Source: DATDPY01 sp964395765
GTDB lineage: Bacteria; Bacteroidota; Bacteroidia; Cytophagales; Cyclobacteriaceae
Direction of reading: 5' to 3'
Length of the DNA: 63,664 nt
Assembly (NCBI GenBank): GCA_964395765.1
Contig: CAYNCU010000001.1
Location: 1-63,664, forward strand
The notes beneath the pieces are model-generated. The model was given only the letters and a program-made list of their open reading frames with translations, did not search any database and was not told the origin of the DNA. The position numbers and the translations under genes are program-made. How positions within the stretch are numbered: position 1 is the first letter of the stretch; each line of letters starts with the position of its first letter. This document shows, piece by piece, positions 34,792 through 43,742 of the stretch.

Positions 34792-36324
34792 CTACATCCA
34801 CCCTTCCATCTTCAGGAAGTTGATCAACCGGGGATCGTCAGCCGACAAGGGCGGAAGCCAGAGGCTCACATGGTCACGGGTCCACCAGTTACCCCCCGGA
34901 TTTCCGGGTTTGGCAAAACTATACCGGTACATTACGGCCCGGATATAATGAGGGGGCCTGCCGGGAAAAGGATTGGAGGCAAACAATCTCACTGCCCCGG
35001 GGTCATTATGCAGGAGCTTCCAGATAAGATTCAATGTCCATGGATATTGCGAAGGGGACGACATGGAAGCAAACCACATCTGCCAGTCGAGATGAAGTTG
35101 ATAAGGGGCTATTTGCGGCGGGCGTTTATCGAGGAGCACTGGCAGCCCTTTATAAATATAAGGTTTCCAGTTCGCGTTGTCGGTGGAATCGTTATCCGAA
35201 GTTCCTTCGAACACCACATTCCAGCGGTCCTTTCCTACACTCCCGAAGGCGCCATAGGTATTCACGAGGTCGAGCGGATCAAAAGAAGTGTTCATGATCT
35301 GCCGCGGCGACAAAAGGTTCACCACGGGCTGAATGCTTAAAACCGCTACCAGTGCCGTAACCACCCAGGCCGTGACGATCATTGATTTTGATTCTTCAGC
35401 CCGGTCGCGGGCAATTTCCGCTTTACGGACCAGAAATCGGGGAAGTAGTTTCGACCAGAAGCGGTCATCGAAGCAAGCCAGCGCCGGAATGATGGTGAGC
35501 CAGTTCAGGAAGGACAGGTTTCCGCTCAGGATCAGGGTAACCTGGAACGAAAGGATGATCACGCCGGCCATGTGCCGGCCTAATCTTGGCCAGAAAACAA
35601 AGAAAGGTGAAACCACCTCCGCCAGCCAGTTAAACCAGACCCCGGCCCTGAGTAAAATGCGAGGGAGAAAATTAAACCACCGGCTTAATGGCCCGGGAAT
35701 CGGTTGTGTCTCGAAATGATAATAAAGGGCGGTGGCTTTCCGCCATACCTCGTCCCCACGAAGTTTGATTAAGCCGGCACCCAGCTGGATGCGGAAGATG
35801 AGCCAGCGGAAGAGGATGATGATGGGTAGTGGCGCTTCCCGTTTCGGAAATGGACGCATATCGAGCAGCGGACATAGAAAGATCGCAAGAAAGCCGGTCT
35901 CGATAAGCTGGATCTCCCAGCCATAGCCGTACCATCCCTGTCCGATATGAACGATGGACATGTAAAGGATCCATAACACGGTTAGAAGAGGAGCATTGGC
36001 AAAGCCGGCCACTACAATAAGGGATAGCAGAAAACCTATCCATGAAATGGTCAGAAGAGCGGTATCGGAGTGCCAGAACCAGAACAGGGAAGGCAGCCTG
36101 AAAAAGGAAGTTAACTTCGAGCCGAGGGCATTGGTTATTTCGTTCAGGTAGATTCCGAGTGGTGTCAGACCGTGAGAGCCTATTAAGGGAACGAGCTCTT
36201 CCACGGCAACGATAAAGGCGACGGCATAAACAATACCCAGCAGGCGCAGGATCATGAAACGGGTGAGCCAGTAGGTCGGAGGTTTATTGCTTCCCTGAAG
36301 AACTCCATTAAAATTAAATTTCAT
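34792..36324 (-). CDS. Lipase maturation factor family membrane protein
   Basis: 510 aa. The first two thirds have about ten membrane segments, starting with YWLTRFMILRLLGIVY, and a region SHGLTPLGIYL; the C-terminal soluble part (about 360-510) has the RPPQIAPYQLHLDWQMWFA and YRYSFAKPGNPGGNWW stretches typical of LMF1-like proteins. In vertebrates LMF1 folds lipases in the ER; the bacterial role is not known. The small secreted protein gene lies 12 bp upstream in the same direction. Confidence 0.9.
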   Translation of the reverse strand: MKFNFNGVLQGSNKPPTYWLTRFMILRLLGIVYAVAFIVAVEELVPLIGSHGLTPLGIYLNEITNALGSKLTSFFRLPSLFWFWHSDTALLTISWIGFLLSLIVVAGFANAPLLTVLWILYMSIVHIGQGWYGYGWEIQLIETGFLAIFLCPLLDMRPFPKREAPLPIIILFRWLIFRIQLGAGLIKLRGDEVWRKATALYYHFETQPIPGPLSRWFNFLPRILLRAGVWFNWLAEVVSPFFVFWPRLGRHMAGVIILSFQVTLILSGNLSFLNWLTIIPALACFDDRFWSKLLPRFLVRKAEIARDRAEESKSMIVTAWVVTALVAVLSIQPVVNLLSPRQIMNTSFDPLDLVNTYGAFGSVGKDRWNVVFEGTSDNDSTDNANWKPYIYKGLPVLLDKRPPQIAPYQLHLDWQMWFASMSSPSQYPWTLNLIWKLLHNDPGAVRLFASNPFPGRPPHYIRAVMYRYSFAKPGNPGGNWWTRDHVSLWLPPLSADDPRLINFLKMEGWM

Positions 36325-36336
36325 TATGCTCTACCT

Positions 36337-36828
36337 TTATTCCTTCCATCGCTTGACATAAATTTCCCTGACCACTTTGTCATCCGCCAGTGCCTGCTGT
36401 ATGATCAAATCGGGAGTTTTAAATTCAAAACGCCATTTAAATTTTGCATTACCGGTATTTGTAACTACTATTTCGCCGGCGGTTTCCGAGGTGAAGAAAG
36501 CATAACAGATTTCAAGTACAGAAGAAGACCGGATAAGTTCAGCCATGATATACCGGTCGGATTTTTTATCATAGCCATACAATTGCACGGTAGAATCAAG
36601 AGTTAAACCTTTGGCGACAATCCGGCTGGCAGATATTGTCCCTGTTCCAAACGGGGTATTTGTAATGAAAAGCATTGTGTCTTTTTCCAATTCGCACTTC
36701 CAGTTACCAAGAAATTTCTTCATTAATTTGACCTGGTTAAGGGTGGGTTTTACCGACTGACATTGAATTGCGCCGATATCCATTGAAACGAATAATAGAA
36801 TCAGCAGATATTTATCAGAATTTTTCAT
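36337..36828 (-). CDS. Secreted protein of unknown function
   Basis: 163 aa with a signal peptide (about 1-23, ending at IQCQ) and a compact beta-rich body (MKKFLGNWKCELEKDTML, then FKWRFEFKTP) that recalls small lipocalin-like or DUF1579-type domains, though I cannot confirm this. It probably shares a transcript with the lipase maturation factor gene that follows after 12 bp. Confidence 0.75.
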   Translation of the reverse strand: MKNSDKYLLILLFVSMDIGAIQCQSVKPTLNQVKLMKKFLGNWKCELEKDTMLFITNTPFGTGTISASRIVAKGLTLDSTVQLYGYDKKSDRYIMAELIRSSSVLEICYAFFTSETAGEIVVTNTGNAKFKWRFEFKTPDLIIQQALADDKVVREIYVKRWKE

Positions 36829-37318
36829 GGTGCGAATTTCTTATTTGTGGGTGATTGGCATCGTAATAAATTTAATGGACTGAAAATAGGCAACAAATAA
36901 TCCAATTCAAATTATTTTTACTTTCAAGCGAACAGGATTTTAACCGCAGATCGTTCCGAGGTCGCAAAGACATCGTAGTGTTAAATTTTTATAAATTATT
37001 ATTAGAAGATTGTTATTTTCTTTGAAAAACCTAAGCGTCCCAAACGTACATACGGATAACTAAAAAAATATTTATAATCAGATTCTCTGAAAGTCGGCTT
37101 TGATTTATCCGATTCTTTCGTATCTTATGTAAAATTAACTAAATCACATTTTTCCGACGATTCAAGGGCTTTTGATTTAAAAAATCAAATATTTTTTATA
37201 GGACCGGACAATTTTCTGACTTTCATTTAGAGCCTGTTTTTTTTAATAAACCTGAACCGAAATACTTTATTAAGAATCTTAATCTATAATTATCATTAAA
37301 AATTCCGGAGGAACAACT
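36829..37318. other. Gene-free AT-rich gap with a degenerate repeat copy
   Basis: 490 bp without a supportable gene. It contains a degenerate dispersed repeat at about 36940-36975 (TTTTAACCGCAGATCG then GGTCGCAAAGAC), and a GGAGG sequence just before the next gene. No hairpin terminator with a T-run was seen. Confidence 0.7.
37307..37311 (+). promoter_or_regulatory. Unusual Shine-Dalgarno sequence
   Basis: GGAGG placed 7 bp before the ATG at 37319. Most genes in this window have no such sequence, as usual for Bacteroidota, so this perfect example is exceptional. Confidence 0.5.
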
Positions 37319-38200
37319 ATGGAAACCAGAGATGAAATTATAAAACTTAATGTCGCGCGACTGAAGTCGATAAAAAATCTCGACGAATATAAAGAAGCGC
37401 ATGACGATATCATTGACCTCGCCGAGAGGTATTTTCACTCCATCGAAGATGGATTAAATGCATGCTTAGACGACAAAAATCCTATGTCTCCCGAAAAGAA
37501 AGCAGCCGAGGCTGCCAAGTTTAATGACGGTGACTACATAGCTCCCCCTGAAATCGGGAAAGAGATGGCCCGAATTGACAGTCTCCCGGGGGTTGAAGAA
37601 TATTCAGCTTCGCTGAATGATGAAATGATAAAACGGCTCGGACCCATCATGGAAGAAATTCAAAAAAAGCTGGGCCTGGTGATGGATTCCTTATTGGATA
37701 CCATGGTGGAACCCGTAAAAGAAGTCATGGACGACATGGGCAAAGCCATGAGCGACGTCGGGGAATCTTTCATGCCTCAAATGGAGGAAGAGGAATTTGA
37801 AAGTGCTTATGAACCGAATAATCCGGATACGCCGGCCATGTTATATGAACTGTATTTTTCAAAGACACTGGAAGACCTTAAAAAAAACAAAGATAGCCTT
37901 ATAACGACCTTGCAAAACGAGTTGGAGTATGATATCGGGTTTTTAGAAACACTTAATCGTCTTGATCTCGAACTTTATATGGAAGACGATTGGGAAAGAG
38001 TTGCGAAAATTAAAAACAAGTGGTGGCGGTATGAAGGTGAGTTGAATAAGGAATTTGTCAGGTTAAGCTCCCTTCCCAATGCTTTTAAACCTGCCTACCT
38101 GATTAAAAAGGAAATAACAGACAAGATAAATTCAAAGTTTCCGACCATGAATATGTACATGCGTAATGTAAAGAAAAAACCAAAAGCGGAGAAGAGCTAA
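37319..38200 (+). CDS. Acidic helical protein of unknown function
   Basis: 293 aa, rich in Glu, Asp, Lys and Met, predicted to be almost all helical, with no signal peptide or membrane segment. The middle (about 100-165) is an amphipathic acidic stretch (VMDSLLDTMVEPVKEVMDDM then PQMEEEEFES). The basic tail (KKKPKAEKS) contrasts with it. The strong GGAGG supports the start at 37319. I do not recognise the family; neighbours do not help. Confidence 0.75.
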   Translation: METRDEIIKLNVARLKSIKNLDEYKEAHDDIIDLAERYFHSIEDGLNACLDDKNPMSPEKKAAEAAKFNDGDYIAPPEIGKEMARIDSLPGVEEYSASLNDEMIKRLGPIMEEIQKKLGLVMDSLLDTMVEPVKEVMDDMGKAMSDVGESFMPQMEEEEFESAYEPNNPDTPAMLYELYFSKTLEDLKKNKDSLITTLQNELEYDIGFLETLNRLDLELYMEDDWERVAKIKNKWWRYEGELNKEFVRLSSLPNAFKPAYLIKKEITDKINSKFPTMNMYMRNVKKKPKAEKS

Positions 38201-38355
38201 GGGGCTAAATGAAATTATTTTCATTTTTTAAAAAGTCAGACTTTAACCGAAGAACGCAGAAAATGCAAAGACTTCGCTGAGGGAATTCTTCTGGAAGCAT
38301 CTGCATCTGGTCGTAGTGTTTCGCTACGACCTTTTAATTCAATATTTATAATCCG

Positions 38356-38970
38356 CTATCCGCCGCTAACCAATTTATCTTTTTGCGAATTATATTCTTC
38401 CGGCGTTAATAGTTCGGAATCCAGAAGCGATTTTAATTCAGCGATCCGGCCGGGAATGTCCTTACTGTAATCGTAACGCTCATTAAGGATCTTTTCTTTT
38501 AAGGATGAAAAGTCGTTTTTAGTAATGGCTTGCCGGTCGAGAAGGTCTTTCAACTTAGTCAGTTCATCGGCAGCATAATTTTTTTGTGAAGCATTAACAG
38601 GACTCTGAACGGTTTGATTTTGAAAGTCGACCGGTTGAAGCTCATAGCTGTGAACCGGGTTGTATTTCATAGTCCAAAGTAATGGTACTGTTATCAACAA
38701 GCCTCCGATCAATGCTCCTGCGTCGAGTTGCTCATCCCTGCTAAAGGAGGTAATATAAGGAGCGTAACCCTCTTTTTCGAGCCTGATCATGGTCATGCTT
38801 CCTACAATTTTAGTGTCGGTGTACTGGTATGGAGTTTTGCCCACCGGCTGGCTGTCAATATAAAGTTTCGCATCACTTGGCGTTGATTGTATCATGGTCG
38901 TGCTTGCACAGCTTGCCAATAGCATTGATATGGCAAGAAAAAATAAAGTGGTATTTAATGATTTTTTCAT
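38356..38970 (-). CDS. PEGA-domain lipoprotein with two SHOCT-like motifs
   Basis: 204 aa. A lipoprotein signal with lipobox LLASC (Cys21) is followed by a PEGA-type beta domain (about 28-80, STPSDAKLYIDSQPVGKTPY), a hydrophobic segment (about 88-105, GALIGGLLITVPLLW), and a C-terminus with two SHOCT-like helical hairpins (DELTKLKDLLDRQAITKNDF at about 133, and RIAELKSLLDSELLTPEEY at about 175). Envelope-anchored; the role is unknown. Similar lipoproteins occur in many Bacteroidota. Confidence 0.85.
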   Translation of the reverse strand: MKKSLNTTLFFLAISMLLASCASTTMIQSTPSDAKLYIDSQPVGKTPYQYTDTKIVGSMTMIRLEKEGYAPYITSFSRDEQLDAGALIGGLLITVPLLWTMKYNPVHSYELQPVDFQNQTVQSPVNASQKNYAADELTKLKDLLDRQAITKNDFSSLKEKILNERYDYSKDIPGRIAELKSLLDSELLTPEEYNSQKDKLVSGG

Positions 38971-39769
38971 AGCGTTTCTGTATTCATTTTATATGCCGGG
39001 CAATAAAAAAATTCAAATCCTCGAAATACGCGGGATCCTGCCAGTCTATCGGAATTACTTATTCCGATTGGTAAAAAGTCAGTCACCCGAATATACTATT
39101 ATATTAAAACGTTCCCTGCCGATTCCGGGTTGCAGGGATTGAATGCTTTCGAATAATAATTAATGCCATTTCATGCAATATTAAGAATATTGTAATTCGG
39201 TATAAGTCCCGCAGACCGAACAGGATCTTGACACATTTTTTCGAATTCATTTTAATTTCAAATTAATATCGCAACCTATTGATAATCAAATTAATAATAA
39301 CTTTAAAAAATTGAGTGCAATCTCCGTATCAGCTTTTATTCAATCTTAAACCTAAATAACCTTGAAAAACCATTTATTTTAACCTTGGTGGCCACATTTT
39401 TTGCACTGCAGTACAGAAATTTTACGGCACAAAACGAACCCGGCATTTACAGGATTATAATGAGTGTAGTTTAAAGTATATTCCATTACCCGGTTATCCG
39501 ATAATTTGATCGTCAAATTTACTGAAATAAATTTTTCCTATCCCTGATAATATTTCCCGGTTTTTGCTTTCCTTCCGTCCCCGCGCGAAGACTTGCTACG
39601 CCTGGTGTGACGTAACTATAGCGCAAGTGTTTGGTGTCGGTTGTGCGCGAGGTCACTTGTGCATGGAATTTGGAACGAGATTTCGTGGCACAAGTCCTGC
39701 ATGCCCGCAAAGCCTGCGCAAAGACTTGTGCCGGATACAGTGATTTTTCAAATTAAATGTTGATTGGTT
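38971..39769. other. Gene-free gap of about 800 bp
   Basis: No supportable gene. It contains a perfect palindrome ATCGGAAT/ATTCCGAT at 39048-39068 (5-nt loop), an AT-rich middle part, and a GC-rich element at about 39560-39740, listed separately. The element stands out from its AT-rich flanks. Confidence 0.7.
39560..39740. repeat. GC-rich hairpin element, possible non-autonomous mobile element remnant
   Basis: GGCACAAGTC (39687-39696) and GACTTGTGCC (39723-39732) form a perfect 10-bp inverted repeat with a 26-bp loop. Related words (ACTTGC, GCGCAAGTG, CACTTGTGC) recur through the stretch in both orientations. Base composition is far richer in G+C than the flanks. No transposase gene is associated. 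The 63-codon frame inside it (39519-39710, minus) looks spurious. Confidence 0.5.
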
Positions 39770-41068
39770 TTAAGGTGTTTCTATCCGCGATTTCCCATTC
39801 AACTGGCTGTCAACGACCGTGGATACGGTTGCGTCGCCGGTTACATTCACTACGGTCCGGCACATATCCAGTATCCTGTCAGGGGCAATGATCAGGGCGA
39901 GACCTGCCACCGGCAAGCCAACCGATTCCAGCACGATCACCAGCATTACCATTCCGGCTCCCGGTACGCCGGCCGCGCCGATGGAGGCAAGGGTTGCCGT
40001 GAGCACGATCATAATCTGGTTGCCCAGGGTGAGGTGGATGCCCATGGCTTCGGCGATGAACACCGCCGCTACGCTCTGATAGATGCAGGTGCCATCCATA
40101 TTGATGGTAGCGCCGAGCGGCAGGACGAAGCTGGCCACTTCTTCGGAGACGCCTACGTTTTTTTCCACGCATTCCATATTCACAGGGAGGGCTGCGGCGC
40201 TGCTGCTGGTGCTGAAGGCCAGGAGCTGGGCCTCGCGGATGCCATTCAGGAATTTTTTAAAACTTCTTTTCGCCACGAATTTTATCAATGAAAAATAGAC
40301 TGTGAAAATATGGATGGCCAACGCCGCGACCACGGTAAGGCCGTAGACGAGCAATGCCGAAAGGATTTCAAAGGCTTTGCCCGGGTTATCACCGGCGATT
40401 TCCACGATCAGGGAGGCAATGAGGGCAAAAACGCCGAAGGGCGCCAGCAACATGATAAAGTGAATGATCTTGAGCACTACCTCGTTCACCCCGTCGAAAA
40501 AAGCGAGCACGGGTTTACTTTTATTATCCGGTACCTGCAGAAGAGCAATACCAAAAATGATGGCGAAGAATACCACCTGCAGCATATTGGCATTGTCGTT
40601 GGTGGCATTGAAGAAATTTTCCGGGACGATCTTCACCAGCGGATCGAGGGGGCCCTGTTCCTGTATCTTTTTTGCTTCGCCTGAGGTTACATTTGCCTGG
40701 CCTGAATATAATTCAAGTATTTCCTGTCGTGTTCCGGGAGTAATGATCTTTCCCGGGTCGACGAGGTTGACCGTCAGCAAACCGATGGTAGTTGCGATCA
40801 GCGTAGTGACCAGGTAGAGGACGATCGTCCTTCCACCTATCCGCGAAAGTTTGGAAACGTCACCCAGGTTAGCGATGCCCGTGATCAGCGATGCCAGGAT
40901 GAGCGGCATGGCGATCATCTTCAGGGCATTCACGAAAATGGTACCCACCGGCTTGATGAATTTAATGGTGAATCCTGGGGGTATTTTCAGGAAGATGACG
41001 GCGAGGCCGAAGAGCAATCCTGCTGCCAGGCCGATGAGGATCCGGGTATGGAGCGGGATTTTTTTCAT
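39770..41068 (-). CDS. Dicarboxylate/amino acid:cation symporter (DAACS family)
   Basis: 432 aa with eight membrane helices and two re-entrant hairpins. The serine-rich hairpin STSSSAAALPV and the NMDGT cation site, plus the later APGAG-like region VPGAGMVMLV, match GltP/DctA proteins, which carry glutamate, aspartate or C4-dicarboxylates with protons or sodium. The start overlaps the aroC stop by 4 bp (ATGA), so it is likely translated with aroC, an unusual pairing. Confidence 0.93.
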   Translation of the reverse strand: MKKIPLHTRILIGLAAGLLFGLAVIFLKIPPGFTIKFIKPVGTIFVNALKMIAMPLILASLITGIANLGDVSKLSRIGGRTIVLYLVTTLIATTIGLLTVNLVDPGKIITPGTRQEILELYSGQANVTSGEAKKIQEQGPLDPLVKIVPENFFNATNDNANMLQVVFFAIIFGIALLQVPDNKSKPVLAFFDGVNEVVLKIIHFIMLLAPFGVFALIASLIVEIAGDNPGKAFEILSALLVYGLTVVAALAIHIFTVYFSLIKFVAKRSFKKFLNGIREAQLLAFSTSSSAAALPVNMECVEKNVGVSEEVASFVLPLGATINMDGTCIYQSVAAVFIAEAMGIHLTLGNQIMIVLTATLASIGAAGVPGAGMVMLVIVLESVGLPVAGLALIIAPDRILDMCRTVVNVTGDATVSTVVDSQLNGKSRIETP

Positions 41069-42144
41069 CCAAGCCGCGAGGTTTTACCGATCAGGATAAA
41101 ATCCACGATCACCAAAGCCGCCATAGCCTCTACGATCGGCACGGCCCTCGGTACCACACACGGATCGTGACGGCCCTTGCCTTCCACAATGGTTTGTTCT
41201 CCCCACTGATCGACGGAGTCCTGGTCTTTCATGATGGTGGCCACGGGCTTGAAGGCCACATTGAAGTAGATATCCTGCCCGTTGGAGATGCCTCCCTGGA
41301 TACCGCCGGAAAAATTGGTGCGTGTGATTACTTTGTCATTTTTCTTATCGAAAATATCGTTATGCTGCGAACCATACATTTTTACGCCTTCGAAGCCACT
41401 GCCGTATTCAAAACCTTTGACCGCATTGATGCTGAGCATGGCATTTCCCAGCACGGAGTGAAGCTTATCGTACACCGGTTCTCCGAGTCCCGGCGGAACG
41501 CCCTTGATCACACCGGTGACGATGCCGCCGATGGTGTCGCGATTTTTCCTTGTCTCTTCGATCAATGCGATCATTTTCTCCGCCATTTCCTTATCGGGAC
41601 AGCGAACCATATTTTCCTCGGTCGAATCGAGATTAAGTGCAGTATAGGCTTTCTCCAGTTTCAGTGCACCCACCTGTGAAACATATGCCCTGATCCTGAT
41701 TCCCTGTTCCCTCAGGAAAATCTTGGCGATGGCCCCTGCCGCCACGCGTGTCGCCGTTTCCCTGGCCGAGCTCCTTCCTCCACCGCGGTAATCGCGGATG
41801 CCGTATTTTTCCTGGTAGGTATAGTCGGCATGAGAAGGTCTGAACTTTTCCGCGATATGGGAATAATCCTTGCTGCGCTGATCTTCATTCCGGATGAGCA
41901 GGGTAATAGGCATACCCGTGGAAGTTCCCTCGAATATACCGGACAGGATTTCCACGGTGTCGGACTCCTTTCGTTGCGTGGTGATCTTCGATTGTCCCGG
42001 TTTCCTGCGGTCCAGTTCCGACTGAATAAATTCCGTGTCGATCTTCAATCCTGCCGGGCAGCCGTCAATGACTACTCCGATGGCCGGGCCATGCGACTCG
42101 CCGAACGTAGTGATCCTGAAAATTTTTCCGAAGCTGTTTCCCAT
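41065..42144 (-). CDS. aroC: Chorismate synthase
   Basis: 359 aa with the classic N-terminus GNSFGKIFRITTFGESHG and the FMN-binding RGGGRSSARETATR stretch; IQGGISNGQDI follows as expected. It converts 5-enolpyruvylshikimate-3-phosphate to chorismate, the last shared step of aromatic amino-acid synthesis. It is flanked by batD (9 bp upstream) and the symporter (overlap), not by other shikimate genes. Confidence 0.97.
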   Translation of the reverse strand: MGNSFGKIFRITTFGESHGPAIGVVIDGCPAGLKIDTEFIQSELDRRKPGQSKITTQRKESDTVEILSGIFEGTSTGMPITLLIRNEDQRSKDYSHIAEKFRPSHADYTYQEKYGIRDYRGGGRSSARETATRVAAGAIAKIFLREQGIRIRAYVSQVGALKLEKAYTALNLDSTEENMVRCPDKEMAEKMIALIEETRKNRDTIGGIVTGVIKGVPPGLGEPVYDKLHSVLGNAMLSINAVKGFEYGSGFEGVKMYGSQHNDIFDKKNDKVITRTNFSGGIQGGISNGQDIYFNVAFKPVATIMKDQDSVDQWGEQTIVEGKGRHDPCVVPRAVPIVEAMAALVIVDFILIGKTSRLG

Positions 42145-42153
42145 GCAGGCAAA

Positions 42154-43608
42154 TTATTTTTTAAAAATAACATAAATTGACATACCAAGCATGATCACAA
42201 TGAAAACGTTTGCGATATCGCGCAGCCATTGCTGACCGTTCAGGCCGGTAAGCTTATTGCTTTCTATTTCCACCTGGTCATAAAAAGTTCCCACGTCGTT
42301 CTCGCTGATCTTATCGTTCTTTTTGCTTTCGCCGGTCACTTTCACCGTTATGTTTGAACGCAGGGTATCATAGCGGTCCTTTGCAGTGTTGAAGTAGATC
42401 CAGTAAAAATATTTACCAAGATCAAAATTCCCGGGTTCATTGGGAATGATATAATATTCAAAGGTTTTAGTTCCGGTAACATGGTCGTTGGAGCGGTTAA
42501 TATTCTGTTTCATGTCCGGAGGATAGATCTGGAAGATGTCTCCCGATTTAGCAGGAGGTTCATCGATAGCGGCAATGTTGCCTTCCCCTTCGATCGTGAA
42601 ATCATAGTTGAAACTCTGTCCCGTTTTTACATTGTTGTCGACGATGTTTTCCCGTAGCCGGTAATTCCCTACAGCCACTGCATCACGGAGCGGAAAGGGA
42701 GGAAGTTGTTTCACAAGCACTTCCTTTGGCTTCGTATAAAATGTTTTGTAATCTTCAACGCGGTTATTGCCGAAGAAGCTCGGGTTCTTGGCCACCTTGA
42801 ATTTGATCATTTTGAAAGGTACCGAAGGAAAACGGATCGTGTCGGTGTTGAGGGGGAAATAAGTGGCTTCGTAGATCTTATACCGGGAATACATTTTCCC
42901 GTTGATCCTTACCTGTTCGGGTGTAATGTTTTCAATGTTAAAATTTTCTTCCCAGCAGTTTTGCGGCTTGATGACTTTCAGGATCTTATTGAGCTGGTTG
43001 GCAGGATCATAAAACTGCAACGGCGCCCGGTTGTCCTCGGAAATGTAAAAGGCAAGGATCGTCGTGAATCCCTGTCCGACGTATACCTGGTCTTTATCGG
43101 TGGTCAGGGCCAGGAAGGCGTCGGCTTTTACGTTGACATACTGCTGTGGCTGGTTCTGGTTGAAGAAGTCCTGGAAGGGATTGGAATTAAACGGGTTGTA
43201 CGCATTGTTTTGCTGCACGGCCTTGCCCACTTTGATCGTCGCCCCCGGCGAGTTGACAGTTTTACCGTTGATCTGCATTGTGAAGGCAGGCAGTTTAAAG
43301 GTCCCCTGAGCGTTGGCAATGTAGTTCTGCGTGATGCTCTGGCTGGTGCTCATCTTCCCGTTAATGATGTTGGTGGAGGAAGAGCTCGATGTCCCCCGTT
43401 TATAAAAGCCTTTGATTTCGGGGAAAGGCCCGTAATCCGACAGCCTTCCGTTCTCCACGGTTATGGTGATAGTGAAAGGTTCATTAATGCCGATCTCCGT
43501 TTCTCCCAGCTGGATAGTCGCCTGCTGCGCATGCGCTGTCAATGCGGTCAACAGGACCGGGATTAAAGAAATTATAATATTGCGATATTTAAAAGGCGTC
43601 CTTAACAT
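42154..43608 (-). CDS. batD: BatD-like membrane-anchored protein
   Basis: 484 aa. A signal peptide (about 1-27, ending at AHAQ) leads into tandem beta-sandwich domains (FTITITVENGRLSDYGPFPE; GQSFNYDFTIEGEGNIAAID) and one C-terminal membrane helix (about 465-482, VFIVIMLGMSIYVIF). This is the BatD/oxygen tolerance family. Its usual partners moxR, batA, batB and batC are absent here; it leads the aroC-symporter run instead. A minus-strand TAnnTTTG (43626-43633) lies 18 bp before the start. Confidence 0.88.
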   Translation of the reverse strand: MLRTPFKYRNIIISLIPVLLTALTAHAQQATIQLGETEIGINEPFTITITVENGRLSDYGPFPEIKGFYKRGTSSSSSTNIINGKMSTSQSITQNYIANAQGTFKLPAFTMQINGKTVNSPGATIKVGKAVQQNNAYNPFNSNPFQDFFNQNQPQQYVNVKADAFLALTTDKDQVYVGQGFTTILAFYISEDNRAPLQFYDPANQLNKILKVIKPQNCWEENFNIENITPEQVRINGKMYSRYKIYEATYFPLNTDTIRFPSVPFKMIKFKVAKNPSFFGNNRVEDYKTFYTKPKEVLVKQLPPFPLRDAVAVGNYRLRENIVDNNVKTGQSFNYDFTIEGEGNIAAIDEPPAKSGDIFQIYPPDMKQNINRSNDHVTGTKTFEYYIIPNEPGNFDLGKYFYWIYFNTAKDRYDTLRSNITVKVTGESKKNDKISENDVGTFYDQVEIESNKLTGLNGQQWLRDIANVFIVIMLGMSIYVIFKK

Positions 43609-43625
43609 TGAGCATCACACTTTCA

Positions 43626-43633
43626 CAAAAATA
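43626..43633 (-). promoter_or_regulatory. Candidate -7 element for batD
   Basis: TATTTTTG on the minus strand, an exact TAnnTTTG, 18 bp before the batD ATG. No clear -33 element was found. Confidence 0.35.
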
Positions 43634-43742
43634 ATTTATTCTTTCCGGAATATAATATTTTGAATTTTTAAGAGTTGAATTTCTATAAGGTTATTGGAAA
43701 CAGGGATGGAAAATTGTTGTTGAATTTCAAAACCCAATTGAC

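Noticed and set aside
38894..39142. 82-codon open frame on the plus strand
   Set aside because: Overlaps the start of the PEGA lipoprotein gene in antisense and extends into non-coding DNA.
39519..39710. 63-codon open frame on the minus strand
   Set aside because: Sits inside the GC-rich hairpin element; Cys/Arg/Thr/Ser-rich composition without domain suggests it is a by-product of the element.
41167..41679. 170-codon open frame on the plus strand
   Set aside because: Antisense to aroC, whose frame is certain.
42706..43566. 286-codon open frame on the plus strand
   Set aside because: Antisense to batD; its sequence is composition-driven with no recognisable family.
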